From UMGS172 sp045648145 (GTDB lineage: Bacteria > Bacillota > Clostridia > Oscillospirales > Acutalibacteraceae), in assembly GCA_045648145.1 (NCBI GenBank), contig JAZRNK010000026.1:10779-74778 (forward strand): a DNA stretch of 64,000 bases. The letters run 5' to 3'. A program made the translations under genes and the position numbers. Of the stretch, positions 17,134-27,013 are shown in pieces. Each line of letters opens with the position of its first letter. The stretch's first letter is position 1. Under the pieces are notes generated by a model. The model was not told where the DNA came from. It saw only the letters and a list, made by a program, of their open reading frames with translations, and made no database searches.

Positions 17134-18510
17134 ATGGATAAAATGTGGGCAGGAAGATTTTCTAAAGCTCTCGATAAGGAAGCGGACGACTTTAATTCTT
17201 CGGTTCATTTTGACAGCAGAATGTATAAGCAGGATATTACTGGCTCAATGGCTCACGCTGTTATGTTGGCTGCAAAGGGCATTATTTCCCAGTCTGACAG
17301 TAACGTTATTATCGAAACTTTAGAAACAATTTTGAACGATATTGAAAGCGGAAACCTTGAAATAGATATGAACGCCGAGGATATACATATGTTTGTTGAG
17401 TCTGAACTTACCAAGCGTATCGGCGAAATCGGCAAAAGATTGCATACAGCCCGTAGCCGTAACGATCAGGTTGCTGTTGATATCCGTCTTTATCTGCGTG
17501 ATGAAATTAATAGTATTATTGATTTATTAAAAGAGCTTTTGAAGACCATAACCAAGCAAGCCGTCGAACATAAAACCACCATTATGCCCGGCTACACGCA
17601 TCTTCAAAGAGCTCAACCCGTAACCTTTGCCCACCACATTTTAGCCTACGGTATGATGTTTACAAGAGATATTGAGCGATTAAAAAACACCGCCAAATTA
17701 ATGAACGTTTCACCTTTAGGCTCCTGCGCTTTAGCCGGAACTACCTATGATACCGACCGCTATATGACAGCCGAAAAGCTAATGTTTGACGGCATAACTC
17801 TTAACAGTATTGACGGCGTTTCCGACCGTGATTTTTGTGTTGAATTATTAAGTGATATATCAATTGTAATGATGCATCTGTCTCGTTTTTCCGAGGAAAT
17901 AATTATGTGGTCATCTTGGGAGTTTAAATTCATTGAACTTGACGACAGCTACACAACAGGCTCAAGCATTATGCCGCAAAAGAAAAATCCCGATATGGCT
18001 GAATTAGTAAGAGGTAAAACGGGTAGGGTATATGGTGATTTATTTACCATGCTGACCGTTTTAAAGGGTATTCCGCTCGCATATAACAAGGATATGCAGG
18101 AAGATAAAGAGGCTATATTTGATGCAATAGACACCGTTAAAAAGTGCTTAAATGTCTTCACACCTATGATAAGCACAATGACCGTATTAAAAGATAATAT
18201 GTATAAGGCCGCTCAAAAAGGCTTTATTAATGCTACCGACCTTGCTGATTACCTTGTTAAAAAGGGTATACCTTTCAGAACTGCATACAAGGAAGTTGGT
18301 CAGATTGTAGCACACTGCATCGCCAACGACTGTGTTTTAGATACTTTACCCATCGAAAAATATAAAGAGTTTGATGATAATTTCGAAGCAGACCTCTTTA
18401 ATGAAATTTCACTTGAAACCTGCGTTAGCAAACGTATTTCTGCAGGCGGTACTTCGTTAGACTCGATAAACAAGCAAATAGATTATATTGATAACTTTTT
18501 AAAATTGTAA
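17134..18510 (+). CDS. argH: Argininosuccinate lyase
   Basis: 458 aa from ATG 17134 (AAGGTG 6 bases before; an upstream in-frame TTG is rejected). Fumarase/aspartase superfamily signature GSSIMPQKKNPD (about residue 280), plus HTARSRNDQVAVDIRL and MPGYTHLQRAQP. It splits argininosuccinate into arginine and fumarate, the latter feeding the split fumarase encoded elsewhere in the window. Confidence 0.97.
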   Translation: MDKMWAGRFSKALDKEADDFNSSVHFDSRMYKQDITGSMAHAVMLAAKGIISQSDSNVIIETLETILNDIESGNLEIDMNAEDIHMFVESELTKRIGEIGKRLHTARSRNDQVAVDIRLYLRDEINSIIDLLKELLKTITKQAVEHKTTIMPGYTHLQRAQPVTFAHHILAYGMMFTRDIERLKNTAKLMNVSPLGSCALAGTTYDTDRYMTAEKLMFDGITLNSIDGVSDRDFCVELLSDISIVMMHLSRFSEEIIMWSSWEFKFIELDDSYTTGSSIMPQKKNPDMAELVRGKTGRVYGDLFTMLTVLKGIPLAYNKDMQEDKEAIFDAIDTVKKCLNVFTPMISTMTVLKDNMYKAAQKGFINATDLADYLVKKGIPFRTAYKEVGQIVAHCIANDCVLDTLPIEKYKEFDDNFEADLFNEISLETCVSKRISAGGTSLDSINKQIDYIDNFLKL

Positions 18511-18544
18511 ATTTGTTTATTATTTTGTCGTAGGAGGTGTTTTT

Positions 18545-19333
18545 GTGGATAAGCGGAGCACACGTTCGGCTTTTTATGAAAAAGAGGCTGACGCTAATAA
18601 TTACCTGTATTTAAGAAAGCTCACTTCGGATAAGTATGTCGGTAGATTGCCTCATTATCACGATAGCGTAGAGCTTGTTTTAACCATTAAAGGTCAATGC
18701 GTTGTGTTTATAAACGGTAACAAATACATTTTAAACGAGGGCGAGCTTGCTTTTATTGACCGTTTTGACGTTCATTATTATGAATATATTCAAGACAGTG
18801 AATATTACGTTATGCTTATCAACAAAAAACTTTTGAACGATTTTAACGGCTTCGACAAACAAAAATTACCCGTTTTTCTGCAAAAATGCGACAAATTTGA
18901 TGAGTTTAAGCAATTATTCGACAGCGTTTATAATCTTTGGCATGAAGCAAACTATGTTTTCAGAAGCGGTTTTGTCAATATAGTTTTGGGAATGTTATCC
19001 GACCAATATACACTTGTTGAGCGTGAGCTTAAAGGTGATGTAAAAGCTTTGGTTCACGCACTTATGTATTTAGACGAAAATTATTCTCAAAACATCACTC
19101 TTGAGTTTTTAAGCAATAAATTCGGTTACTCTAAAAACTATTTTTCAAGCCTTTTCAACAAATTCACAGGCATGAGTCTTCGTGAATATTTAAACAGACG
19201 ACGTATTTATGAGTTTGAAAACCTTAAAAAACAAAATCCGTCGGAGCCTACATATTTAATTGCTCAAAAATGTGGTTTTGAAAGTATTAAAACTTTTTAC
19301 AGAGCTTATAATTGCTACTGTCAAACTAAATAA
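18545..19333 (+). CDS. AraC-family transcriptional regulator
   Basis: 262 aa with GTG start (TAGGAGGTG upstream). N-terminal cupin sensor (HYHDSVELVLTIKGQCVVF...LNEGELAFID) and C-terminal double helix-turn-helix (ITLEFLSNKFGYSKNYFSSLFNKFTG...LIAQKCGFESIKTFYRAY). Such proteins sense sugars or related ligands. The next genes encode a Gfo/Idh/MocA oxidoreductase and a symporter, so a carbohydrate-uptake role is plausible. Confidence 0.92.
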   Translation: MDKRSTRSAFYEKEADANNYLYLRKLTSDKYVGRLPHYHDSVELVLTIKGQCVVFINGNKYILNEGELAFIDRFDVHYYEYIQDSEYYVMLINKKLLNDFNGFDKQKLPVFLQKCDKFDEFKQLFDSVYNLWHEANYVFRSGFVNIVLGMLSDQYTLVERELKGDVKALVHALMYLDENYSQNITLEFLSNKFGYSKNYFSSLFNKFTGMSLREYLNRRRIYEFENLKKQNPSEPTYLIAQKCGFESIKTFYRAYNCYCQTK

Positions 19334-19432
19334 ATCGTAATTTTTGACACAAATTCATTAAAAAACGCCATTGTAACCAACAAATTAACCGTTATAATTA
19401 AGACATACTCTAAGTATTTGAGGTGTTTAATT

Positions 19433-20707
19433 ATGGAAAAAATCAAGGTTATTCTTATTGGCGCAGGTAACAGAGGTTTGACCTATACAACCTATATGAA
19501 GGGCGAAAAATTTCAAGTTGTTGCAGTAGCAGAGCCTAACGACATTAGAAGAAACAGAATAAAGGATACTCATGGTTTATCTGAGGATATGTGCTTTACT
19601 TCATGGGAAGATTTACTTAGTAAACCTAAATTTGCAGACGTTGTAGTTATTGCTACCGGTGACAGACAACATTATGAGCCGGCTATGAAGGCTATTGAAA
19701 AGGGATACAACCTTCTTTTAGAAAAACCCATTGCACCTACATACCAAGAATGCGTTGATATTGCTAATTTTGCCAAGGAAAAAGGCGTTAAAATTTTAGT
19801 CTGTCACGTTTTACGTTATACTAAATTTTTCAGAAAAATCAAAGATATGATTAACAACAATGATTTGGGTGATATCATTTCAATTCATCACAATGAAGCT
19901 GTTGGTCATATTCACCACAGCCACAGCTACGTAAGAGGTAACTGGGGTAATACTGAAAAGAGTGCGCCTATGCTTTTGGCAAAGTCCTGCCACGATATTG
20001 ATATTATTCAGTGGCTTATGGATTCTAAATGTAAGAAAGTACAATCCTTTGGCTCGCTTACGTATTTCAAAAGAGAAAACGCTCCAGAAGGTTCGCCTGA
20101 ACGTTGTATTGACGGGTGTCCTTATAGTGAAAGCTGTGTTTACGATGCAACAAAGATTTATTGCACCAAAAACAAAGGCTGGTACAAGTGGCACGCATTA
20201 CAAAAGCATAATGCTACTGACGAGGATTATGCCGAGTTAATGAGAACAACTCAGTACGGTAAGTGTGTTTTCAAGTGCAACAATGACGTTGTTGACCATC
20301 AGGTAGTTAATATGGAATTTGAAAACGGTGGTGTTGCCTCGTTTAATATGTCTTCCTTTAACGAGGGTGGCAGATTTATCAGAGTTATGGGTACCGCCGG
20401 TGAAATTTACGGTAATATGCACACTAACACTCTTGATTACTACAATTTCAAGACGGGGGAGCATACTATCATTAACCCCAACGAACAAGATCTTGATGAT
20501 TCTATTGTAAGTGGTCACGGAGGCGGCGACGAAGGTATTGTTCGAATTTTACATAAATATCTCACCGAAGATTACAATGGTGATATGTTGAGTGAAATCG
20601 GTATTTCTACCGAAAATCATTTAATTGTTTTTGCTGCCGAAAAATCAAGAGCAGAAAGCACTGTTGTCTGCCTTGATGAATTTAAAAAAGAAATTGGTCT
20701 TAAATAA
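19433..20707 (+). CDS. Gfo/Idh/MocA-family oxidoreductase
   Basis: 424 aa; ATG 19433 follows GAGGTG. N-terminal Rossmann motif VILIGAGNRGLTYT, EKPIAPTYQEC (the family's EKP motif) and a C-terminal substrate domain. A Cys cluster CIDGCPYSESC in the middle is shared by a subset that may bind metal. These enzymes oxidise or epimerise sugars and inositols with NAD(P). It is just downstream of the AraC regulator. Confidence 0.9.
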   Translation: MEKIKVILIGAGNRGLTYTTYMKGEKFQVVAVAEPNDIRRNRIKDTHGLSEDMCFTSWEDLLSKPKFADVVVIATGDRQHYEPAMKAIEKGYNLLLEKPIAPTYQECVDIANFAKEKGVKILVCHVLRYTKFFRKIKDMINNNDLGDIISIHHNEAVGHIHHSHSYVRGNWGNTEKSAPMLLAKSCHDIDIIQWLMDSKCKKVQSFGSLTYFKRENAPEGSPERCIDGCPYSESCVYDATKIYCTKNKGWYKWHALQKHNATDEDYAELMRTTQYGKCVFKCNNDVVDHQVVNMEFENGGVASFNMSSFNEGGRFIRVMGTAGEIYGNMHTNTLDYYNFKTGEHTIINPNEQDLDDSIVSGHGGGDEGIVRILHKYLTEDYNGDMLSEIGISTENHLIVFAAEKSRAESTVVCLDEFKKEIGLK

Positions 20708-20710
20708 GTT

Positions 20711-20741
20711 AAAAAAGCAGGATTTTTTCCTGCTTTTTTTA
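20711..20741 (+). terminator. Terminator after oxidoreductase gene
   Basis: AAAAAAGCAGGA and TCCTGCTTTTTTT form a stem over a short T loop, with a long T-run. Confidence 0.9.
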
Positions 20742-20797
20742 TTGCCAATTATTGCATATTGGTTTATAATGTTTAAAGAAAATAAGAGGTGATAATT

Positions 20798-21406
20798 ATG
20801 AAATTCGACGTGTTTTCCAACAAGACAAACGCTATAATTGTATGGATATTTTTAATGGCCATACCTTCTTTAATTTTGATACCTTCAAATTTTGAAGCAA
20901 TACGTAACTGTAGCTTGCCTTTACTTTCTGATTATGAAGGTTTTTCCGGTTTTTTGTTGTGGGCTTCGAATACATTTAGCAAAATTTCAAACTATCTTTT
21001 ACTGATTGTATTTGCTGTTATCACTTTTCTTAAACCTTGGCTATCGAAATACAGAAAAACCTCTAACGTATTTGATATTGTATCAATAATAATTATTGTG
21101 TTAAGCATTGTTTCAAGCGTTATTATACTTTGTATTAACGGTGATTTCACTACCAACGGCGTTTATGTATCGCTTGAAATGATTATGTATATTTTATTGC
21201 TTATTTTATTTATCGGCAAAAGCTTCAGTCGAAAAGTTAAGTGGACTTTAGTAATTATTTCAACAGTTTGTTTCTTCTGTTCACTTGCAACCTTAAACGT
21301 TGATTTTTCTTTTTCATATGCATTCTTTTCGTCATTAATTAACAATATTTATGCCATTTTTGTAAAGCTTTGCGTTTTCTTCTTTGCTATTGTACCTAAA
21401 AAATGA
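20798..21406 (+). CDS. Hypothetical polytopic membrane protein
   Basis: 202 aa from ATG 20798 (GAGGTG upstream). About six hydrophobic segments: IVWIFLMAIPSLILIP, the NYLLLIVFAVITFL region, IVSIIIIVLSIVSSVIILCI, MIMYILLLILFIG, WTLVIISTVCFFCSL and YAIFVKLCVFFFAIV. No catalytic or transport motif recognised. It lies between an oxidoreductase and a symporter but has its own terminator, so a functional link is unproven. Confidence 0.7.
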   Translation: MKFDVFSNKTNAIIVWIFLMAIPSLILIPSNFEAIRNCSLPLLSDYEGFSGFLLWASNTFSKISNYLLLIVFAVITFLKPWLSKYRKTSNVFDIVSIIIIVLSIVSSVIILCINGDFTTNGVYVSLEMIMYILLLILFIGKSFSRKVKWTLVIISTVCFFCSLATLNVDFSFSYAFFSSLINNIYAIFVKLCVFFFAIVPKK

Positions 21407-21460
21407 TATTGTCTAAAACGACTGCGGTGAATTACTAAAAATTTTAAATAATAAAAAATT

Positions 21461-21492
21461 AACCAACCAATTAAACGGTTGGTTTTTATTTT
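21461..21492 (+). terminator. Terminator after membrane-protein gene
   Basis: AACCAACC and GGTTGGTT pair across an 8-base loop, followed by TTTATTTT. Confidence 0.8.
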
Positions 21493-21503
21493 ACTAAAAA
21501 GAC

Positions 21504-21539
21504 TTGACAAAATTGATTTAAAGTGTTAAAGTGTTAAAG
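21504..21539 (+). promoter_or_regulatory. Putative symporter promoter with short tandem repeat
   Basis: TTGACA (21504-21509) is followed after 17 bp by a weak TAAAGT, inside a short tandem repeat of AAGTGTTA units (21521-21539). The repeat could be slippage-prone or an operator. Confidence 0.4.
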
Positions 21540-21562
21540 TAAAATATGGAAGGGTGATATTT

Positions 21563-23143
21563 ATGAATTTAGTAACACTTGCTGCTAACACTTCAGCCGT
21601 TTGGTTTTCTATACCGATGCTTGTGTGTTTCTTTGCACTTATGATTGGTGTCGGTCTTTATTGCCGCAAGCATTCAAAAAGTGTTGACAGCTTTGTTTTA
21701 GGCGGCAGGGCAGTAGGTCCTTGGTTGACCGCGTTTGCTTTCGGCACTTCTTACTTTTCTGCAGTTATTTTCGTTGGTTATGCAGGACAGTTTGGTTGGA
21801 ACTTCGGTCTTTCTTCAACCTGGATTGGTCTTGGTAATGCATTTATAGGATCGTTATTAGCATGGATTGTTTTAGGTAAGAGAACTCGAGTCATGACTCA
21901 GCATTTAGGCTCAAAGACAATGCCTGATTTCTTTGAAAAAAGATATGATTCAAAAACCTTAAAAATAATTGCTTCTATTATTGTTTTCGTCTTCCTTATT
22001 CCTTACACCGCTTCGCTCTACAACGGTTTATCTTCATTATTTAATAATGTTTTTGATATTCCTTACTGGGCGGTAGTTTTAATGATGGCAGTTTTAACCG
22101 GTATTTACGTTATTTTTGGCGGTTATATGGCAACTGCTGTTAACGATTTCATTCAAGGCATTATAATGCTTGTTGGTATCATTGCCGTTGTTATTGCCGT
22201 TTTAAACCAAAACGGCGGTTTACTTAATGCTGTAGAAGCTTTAAAGAATAGCGAACACGCAGGTCCCGAGTTCACTTCAACCTTTGGACCTAATCCCATT
22301 TTCTTGTTTTTTGTCGTTATGCTGACCTCACTTGGTACTTGGGGACTTCCTCAGATGGTTGGAAAATTCTATTCTATTAAGGATGAAGCATCAGTTAAGA
22401 AGGGAACCATTATTTCCACAATTTTTGCCGTTATTGTTGCTGGCGGTTGTTACTTCCTTGGAGGATTTGGTAAGCTCTACTACAACGAGATGCTAAGCGG
22501 TGGTTACATAAAGTCAAACGGTGCAGTTTTGTTTGATAAGGTTGTTCCTACAATGCTGGCAAATCTTGCTCCTGTTATCGTTGCTTTAATTATTGTTTTG
22601 GTTCTTGCAGCTTCAATGTCGACTCTTTCATCGCTTGTTTTAACCTCATCTTCAACACTAACTTTGGACGTTATCAAGCCAGCTCTTTCAAAACGTAAAG
22701 AAGTTGACGATAAGAAAAGCGTATTTATTATGCGTGCATTCATCGTTTTCTTCATTGCTGTATCAGCAGTTATTGCCATATTAAAAGACTCTATCTGGCA
22801 AAACTCCGTATTTATTGCGCAGATGATGGGCGTTTCATGGGGAGCACTTGCAGGCGCATTCTTAGCACCGTTTATATACGGCCTATACTCCAAAAAGACA
22901 ACAAAAGCCTCGGTTGTTGCTTGCTTTATTTACGGCACCGGCTTAGAAATCATTCAGTTGTGTATCAGCGTAGGTTGGATAACTATTGACGGCGGTGTCT
23001 TAGGTTTTGTATTCAAGAATTCGCTTTACTCGGGCGTTTTTGCAATGATTGGCGGTTTAATTTTAATACCAATAGTAAACTTGTTTACACAAAAGACCTT
23101 GCCAAAGAACATTGATGAAAAATTCAGTTGTTTTAATAAATAA
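21563..23143 (+). CDS. Sodium:solute symporter family protein
   Basis: 526 aa from ATG 21563 (AAGGGTGA upstream). About 13 TM helices; SSS signatures include VDSFVLGGRAVGPWLTAFAFG, FGTSYFSAVIFVGYAGQFGWNFG and the GGYMATAVNDFIQGIIMLVG block. It probably imports a sugar, sialic acid, amino acid or organic acid with Na+. Adjacent AraC and Gfo/Idh/MocA genes favour a carbohydrate or polyol, as inference. Confidence 0.92.
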   Translation: MNLVTLAANTSAVWFSIPMLVCFFALMIGVGLYCRKHSKSVDSFVLGGRAVGPWLTAFAFGTSYFSAVIFVGYAGQFGWNFGLSSTWIGLGNAFIGSLLAWIVLGKRTRVMTQHLGSKTMPDFFEKRYDSKTLKIIASIIVFVFLIPYTASLYNGLSSLFNNVFDIPYWAVVLMMAVLTGIYVIFGGYMATAVNDFIQGIIMLVGIIAVVIAVLNQNGGLLNAVEALKNSEHAGPEFTSTFGPNPIFLFFVVMLTSLGTWGLPQMVGKFYSIKDEASVKKGTIISTIFAVIVAGGCYFLGGFGKLYYNEMLSGGYIKSNGAVLFDKVVPTMLANLAPVIVALIIVLVLAASMSTLSSLVLTSSSTLTLDVIKPALSKRKEVDDKKSVFIMRAFIVFFIAVSAVIAILKDSIWQNSVFIAQMMGVSWGALAGAFLAPFIYGLYSKKTTKASVVACFIYGTGLEIIQLCISVGWITIDGGVLGFVFKNSLYSGVFAMIGGLILIPIVNLFTQKTLPKNIDEKFSCFNK

Positions 23144-23147
23144 TAAA

Positions 23148-23183
23148 AAAAGGTAGAACGAGACACGTTCTACCTTTTTTTAT
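23148..23183 (+). terminator. Terminator after symporter gene
   Basis: AAAGGTAGAACG and CGTTCTACCTTT form a perfect 12-bp stem around AGACA, with a long T-run. Confidence 0.9.
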
Positions 23184-23463
23184 TTTAAAAACGAATTAAC
23201 AAAGGTTATTACTGACATAATGTTATTTGCACAAAGCTGTTTAAATGCTCTGTATACGCTTGAACTATCACAAGCAATCAAGCACGACAAACCACATAAA
23301 GACGCTGTATCCTCAAATTTTGAAGGATTTATGCCATAAAACAAAAGACGATAGATATAAAATTTTAAGTAAAATCAATACTTTACAAATAAGTTTACAG
23401 AAGTTCATAGCAAACATAACATACAAAATCGAAAAAGTAAAAGTAAATTGCGAAGTCTATGTT
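23184..23463. other. AT-rich gap without convincing gene
   Basis: The only ORF (23245-23532, +) lacks a ribosome site, has low-complexity Lys/Ile content and overlaps the end of the minus-strand GIY-YIG gene. I see no repeat, tRNA or regulatory element here. Confidence 0.5.
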
Positions 23464-24555
23464 TCAAAATGGTTTCTGTGGAAATATAAGGAAATATTCA
23501 CTTTGTTCAATAATTTGTTTTTTTATTTGTAAAAAATTTTCAAAAGCATTTCTTGCAGGTGAAGAGATAAGATCTATTTTATTTTTGTTTTTTAAATAAA
23601 GTTCTTTGATTGAATTTCCACAATACTTACATCTATTATCTCGATTAAAATAATATTCAAGATAATGTAAAGTACTATTATTATCCATTACAATAGGTAT
23701 GTGATAAGGATTTATGAACATAGATAATACTTCCATCTCTCTAATTTTACTATTAAATTTATACTCGCAAAAAACACTATGCAAAAGTGCAGCAAAACTA
23801 TTTTCCATTTTTTTATAGACATTTTCAAATATTTTTTGATAATTATCAAAAGAAGTCAGAAGTGCATTTAGTAGTTCATTTTTCGAGAGCCAAAAATGAT
23901 TTGATAATAAAAGGGATACTTTTTCTTTAAGTTCATCATTCCCATAATGAGAAAATGAGTGTAAGTAGTTAAATGTTGAATAACCATACTCTAAATAATT
24001 TAAGAAATTACAAAGATCACTTTTTAAAATCGATTTTTTTAATTGTGGATTATCACGATATTGCCACTGTTCTGTTATTGTAGCAATCTGATTAAAACCA
24101 AAAAATGCCGGAAGAAAAGTAGATAAATAATACCATTCTTTTTCAGCAAGAACTTTCAAATCACAGGTCTCTATCACAACCATTTTCACATCATCAATTG
24201 TGCAGTTGTGATCAATTAGATATTTAAAAATTTTACATGGGCGATATTTTCCTTCAAAAGCTTTTTTATTGGTTACAGCACTTAAAAGAAGTTTGTTTTG
24301 ATATTCAACACAACTATGCTGCATTAAACCTTTGATATCTTTCAAATGCATTTGAAAACGTTTTTGAAAATCATTTGTTTTTCCAATATAAAAAGGAATT
24401 ACTTTTTTATCACTAAAATCATCTACATATAATAAGTAAATTCCAGATTTATGAATTGAGGTATCTGATTTAATTCTTTGAGAAGAATTTGCAATCAAAT
24501 TCAAAACGGATTGTTTTAGTTCGTTAAATTCCCATTTTTTCAGTGGAGTGCACAT
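23464..24555 (-). CDS. GIY-YIG nuclease domain protein
   Basis: 363 aa, AAGGAG before the ATG. The GIY-YIG core is near residue 41 (SGIYLLYVDD) and 55-75 (IPFYIGKTNDFQKRFQMHL), the catalytic fold of homing and repair endonucleases. The rest is helical with a C-terminal CKYCGNS knuckle and matches nothing I recognise. Codon use is more AT-rich than in neighbours, and the gene lies directly downstream of tRNA-Leu on the same strand, the usual place for integrated cargo. A mobile or defence-related nuclease is possible, not shown. Confidence 0.75.
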   Translation of the reverse strand: MCTPLKKWEFNELKQSVLNLIANSSQRIKSDTSIHKSGIYLLYVDDFSDKKVIPFYIGKTNDFQKRFQMHLKDIKGLMQHSCVEYQNKLLLSAVTNKKAFEGKYRPCKIFKYLIDHNCTIDDVKMVVIETCDLKVLAEKEWYYLSTFLPAFFGFNQIATITEQWQYRDNPQLKKSILKSDLCNFLNYLEYGYSTFNYLHSFSHYGNDELKEKVSLLLSNHFWLSKNELLNALLTSFDNYQKIFENVYKKMENSFAALLHSVFCEYKFNSKIREMEVLSMFINPYHIPIVMDNNSTLHYLEYYFNRDNRCKYCGNSIKELYLKNKNKIDLISSPARNAFENFLQIKKQIIEQSEYFLIFPQKPF

Positions 24556-24633
24556 TTGTGATTACTCCTTTCTTTATATATAAACTTATATGAATATATC
24601 ACATAACAAAAAAACTTTCAATATGTAGACCAT

Positions 24634-24676
24634 CTAAAAAAACAAACTCCCAAGCTATATAGCTTTAGGAGTTTGT
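24634..24676 (-). terminator. Terminator of tRNA-Leu
   Basis: AACAAACTCC and GGAGTTTGTT pair around an inner AAGCTATATAGCTT palindrome; on the minus strand a T-run follows. Confidence 0.85.
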
Positions 24677-24763
24677 TGGTGCCGGAAGCGGGGGTCGAAC
24701 CCGCACGGTATCGCTACCACTGGATTTTGAGTCCAGCACGTCTGCCAATTCCATCATTCCGGC
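24677..24763 (-). tRNA. tRNA-Leu (anticodon CAA)
   Basis: 87 nt including encoded CCA. Read on the minus strand: acceptor GCCGGAA with TTCCGGC, class II long variable arm, anticodon stem CTGGA/TCCAG enclosing CTCAAAA (anticodon CAA), T-loop TTCGACC. A plus-strand ORF over it is the well-known antisense-tRNA artefact. Confidence 0.97.
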
Positions 24764-24913
24764 GACTTATGTATTATAATACATCTAAAACACAAATTCA
24801 AGTCTTTTTTTACATATTATTTTATAATTTAAATTATAAGTATAAATACATACTTTACTTTTTAAAATATAAGTGTTAGAATATAAAAAAATTAATTACT
24901 AAGGGGGATTATA

Positions 24914-26872
24914 ATGTTTGAGTTTTTAAGAGTTACGAGTGCCGTTCCTAACGTTTCTGTTGCTAACGTTGATTATAACGTATCGCAGATTTGCGAAAAG
25001 ATTGCAGAAGCTTCAGACGCACAGTCAAATATTGTTGTTTTCCCTGAGCTTGCGGTTACAGGGTATACCTGTGGCGACCTGTTTTTCCAAGATACACTTA
25101 TCAATAGCTCAAATAAAGGTGTTGAGCAAATTATCGAAACAAGCAGTAAATATGCAATACCTGTCATTGTCGGCGCACCGATAAAAATTTTTGGTCAATT
25201 ATATAACTGCGCTTTGGTTATTGCCTGCGGTAAGATTTGCGGCATTGTGCCTAAAACCTTTATTCCAAACCATAGCGAATTTTTTGAAAAACGTATTTTT
25301 TCTTCTGCCGAGGATTTAAAGTTAAGTGAAGTAAATATTACAGACATAGGTATTTTAAAATACGGTCCATACAGTATTCCTATAGGTAACAATATTGTTT
25401 TCAACGTAAACAACAAGTATAAATTCGGTATCGAGGTCTGCGAAGATTTGTGGACTGCTTTGCCACCGAGTACGTTTTTATCTCTTGCAGGCGCAGAGGT
25501 TATTTTTAACATTTCTGCAAGTAATGAGGTTGTTTCAAAACGTAAGTATAGGGAAGAACTTATAAAGCAACAATCTGCAAGAACTTTTTCTAACTATGTT
25601 TATACATCTGCCGGTAGCGGTGAGTCGACCTCTGATTTAATATTCTCAGGAAATACCATTATTGCTGAAAACGGTAAAATAACCGCCGAAAACGATAAAA
25701 TAATCGATAATAATTATTGTTTATCGGCAGACTTTGATTTAGGCAAAATCAGAGCGGACCGATTAAAAACCAAGACGTTTAAGGATGCAAACAGAATCTA
25801 CGGCGATTTTGTTGATGTTAGAACAGTCAATATCGTTGATAACAGTTTATCGACTTTTTCTAACGGCGCATTGCTTAATATATCCAAACATCCGTTTATA
25901 CCAACCTGTACTTCAGACAGAATTACTGCCTGCAAAGAAATATTTGCAATGCAGGTAGCAGGCTTGAAGAAAAGAGTAGAAATCACCAACAGTAAGCTTG
26001 TTGTTGGTGTTTCGGGAGGTTTAGATTCCACTTTAGCATTACTTGTAGCGGTTAAGGTGATGAGCGAGCTTAACAGACCGCTTGAGGATGTCCACGGTAT
26101 TACAATGCCATGCTTTGGCACATCAGGCAGAACATATAACAACTCGATTATTTTAATGCAAACGCTTGGTGTAACAGCTAAGGAAATTAACATAAAAGAC
26201 GCTTGTTTAAAGCATTTTGATGATATTGGCCATGATGCCGACATTCATGACATAACCTACGAAAACAGTCAAGCAAGAGAAAGAACACAGGTTCTTATGG
26301 ATTATGCAGGTAAAATCGGTGGTTTTGTTGTTGGTACCGGTGATTTGAGCGAGTTAGCTCTCGGTTGGTGCACCTACAACGGCGACCATATGAGTATGTA
26401 TAGCGTTAACTGTGATATTCCTAAAACGCTGATAAAGTGGATTATTGATACTGTCAAAAATAAAGTTATTTTCCAAAACAGCGCTACTGTTTTAGAAGAC
26501 ATTATCAATACACCTATCAGTCCCGAATTACTTCCACCGGACGAAGCAGGGAAGATAGCACAGAAAACCGAAGATATTGTAGGGCCTTATGAGCTGCATG
26601 ACTTCTTTATGTATTACATTCTGCGCTACGGCTTTGCACCAAGCAAAATTTATCATTTAGCTTTAACGGCTTTTGCAGATGTTTACAGTAAAGAAACCAT
26701 ATTAAAGTGGTTAAAAAATTTTTACCGAAGATTCTTTACACAACAGTTTAAACGCAACTGCGTTCCTGACGGTGTTAAGGTTGGCAGTATTGGTTTGTCA
26801 CCACGAGGTGACTGGAAAATGCCGAGCGATGCTTCGTTTAAAATTTGGTTAGATGAGCTTGAAACTATATAA
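24914..26872 (+). CDS. nadE: Glutamine-hydrolysing NAD+ synthase
   Basis: 652 aa, two-domain form. N-terminal nitrilase-like glutaminase (VFPELAVTGYTCGDLFFQ with Glu, Lys around 122, and Cys in FGIEVCEDLWTALPPS) and C-terminal synthetase with VGVSGGLDSTLALLV (about 370). It makes NAD+ from deamido-NAD using glutamine nitrogen. GGGGGAT precedes the ATG. It is the last host gene before the prophage. Confidence 0.96.
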   Translation: MFEFLRVTSAVPNVSVANVDYNVSQICEKIAEASDAQSNIVVFPELAVTGYTCGDLFFQDTLINSSNKGVEQIIETSSKYAIPVIVGAPIKIFGQLYNCALVIACGKICGIVPKTFIPNHSEFFEKRIFSSAEDLKLSEVNITDIGILKYGPYSIPIGNNIVFNVNNKYKFGIEVCEDLWTALPPSTFLSLAGAEVIFNISASNEVVSKRKYREELIKQQSARTFSNYVYTSAGSGESTSDLIFSGNTIIAENGKITAENDKIIDNNYCLSADFDLGKIRADRLKTKTFKDANRIYGDFVDVRTVNIVDNSLSTFSNGALLNISKHPFIPTCTSDRITACKEIFAMQVAGLKKRVEITNSKLVVGVSGGLDSTLALLVAVKVMSELNRPLEDVHGITMPCFGTSGRTYNNSIILMQTLGVTAKEINIKDACLKHFDDIGHDADIHDITYENSQARERTQVLMDYAGKIGGFVVGTGDLSELALGWCTYNGDHMSMYSVNCDIPKTLIKWIIDTVKNKVIFQNSATVLEDIINTPISPELLPPDEAGKIAQKTEDIVGPYELHDFFMYYILRYGFAPSKIYHLALTAFADVYSKETILKWLKNFYRRFFTQQFKRNCVPDGVKVGSIGLSPRGDWKMPSDASFKIWLDELETI

Positions 26873-26877
26873 TAATT

Positions 26878-26918
26878 AAAAGATGCATTTACGACTTGAA
26901 CGTATTTGCATCTTTTTT
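26878..26918 (+). terminator. Terminator after nadE
   Basis: AAAAGATGCA / TGCATCTTTT outer stem with an inner TTACG/CGTA pairing and a T-run. Confidence 0.85.
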
Positions 26919-26969
26919 AGTTATGGTGTTAGGGAAGGCACTGATTTTAGCCCTCTAAATTTTTGATAA

Positions 26970-26987
26970 AATTATACAAAATGAATA
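26970..26987 (+). repeat. Left attachment repeat (attL core)
   Basis: AATTATACAAAATGAATA, identical to 33283-33300. It can be read as arm ATTATACAAAA plus spacer TGAATA; the right arm here (AAATTTTACTA) is not palindromic. Confidence 0.75.
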
Positions 26988-27013
26988 AAATTTTACTAAT
27001 ATTAAAAATGACA

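Noticed and set aside
23245..23532. 95-aa plus-strand ORF after the symporter
   Set aside because: No ribosome site, overlaps the convergent GIY-YIG gene end, low-complexity composition.
24673..24879. 68-aa plus-strand ORF beginning MLVPEAGVEPARYRYHW
   Set aside because: Antisense of tRNA-Leu; the sequence is the well-known spurious peptide produced by translating tRNA complements.
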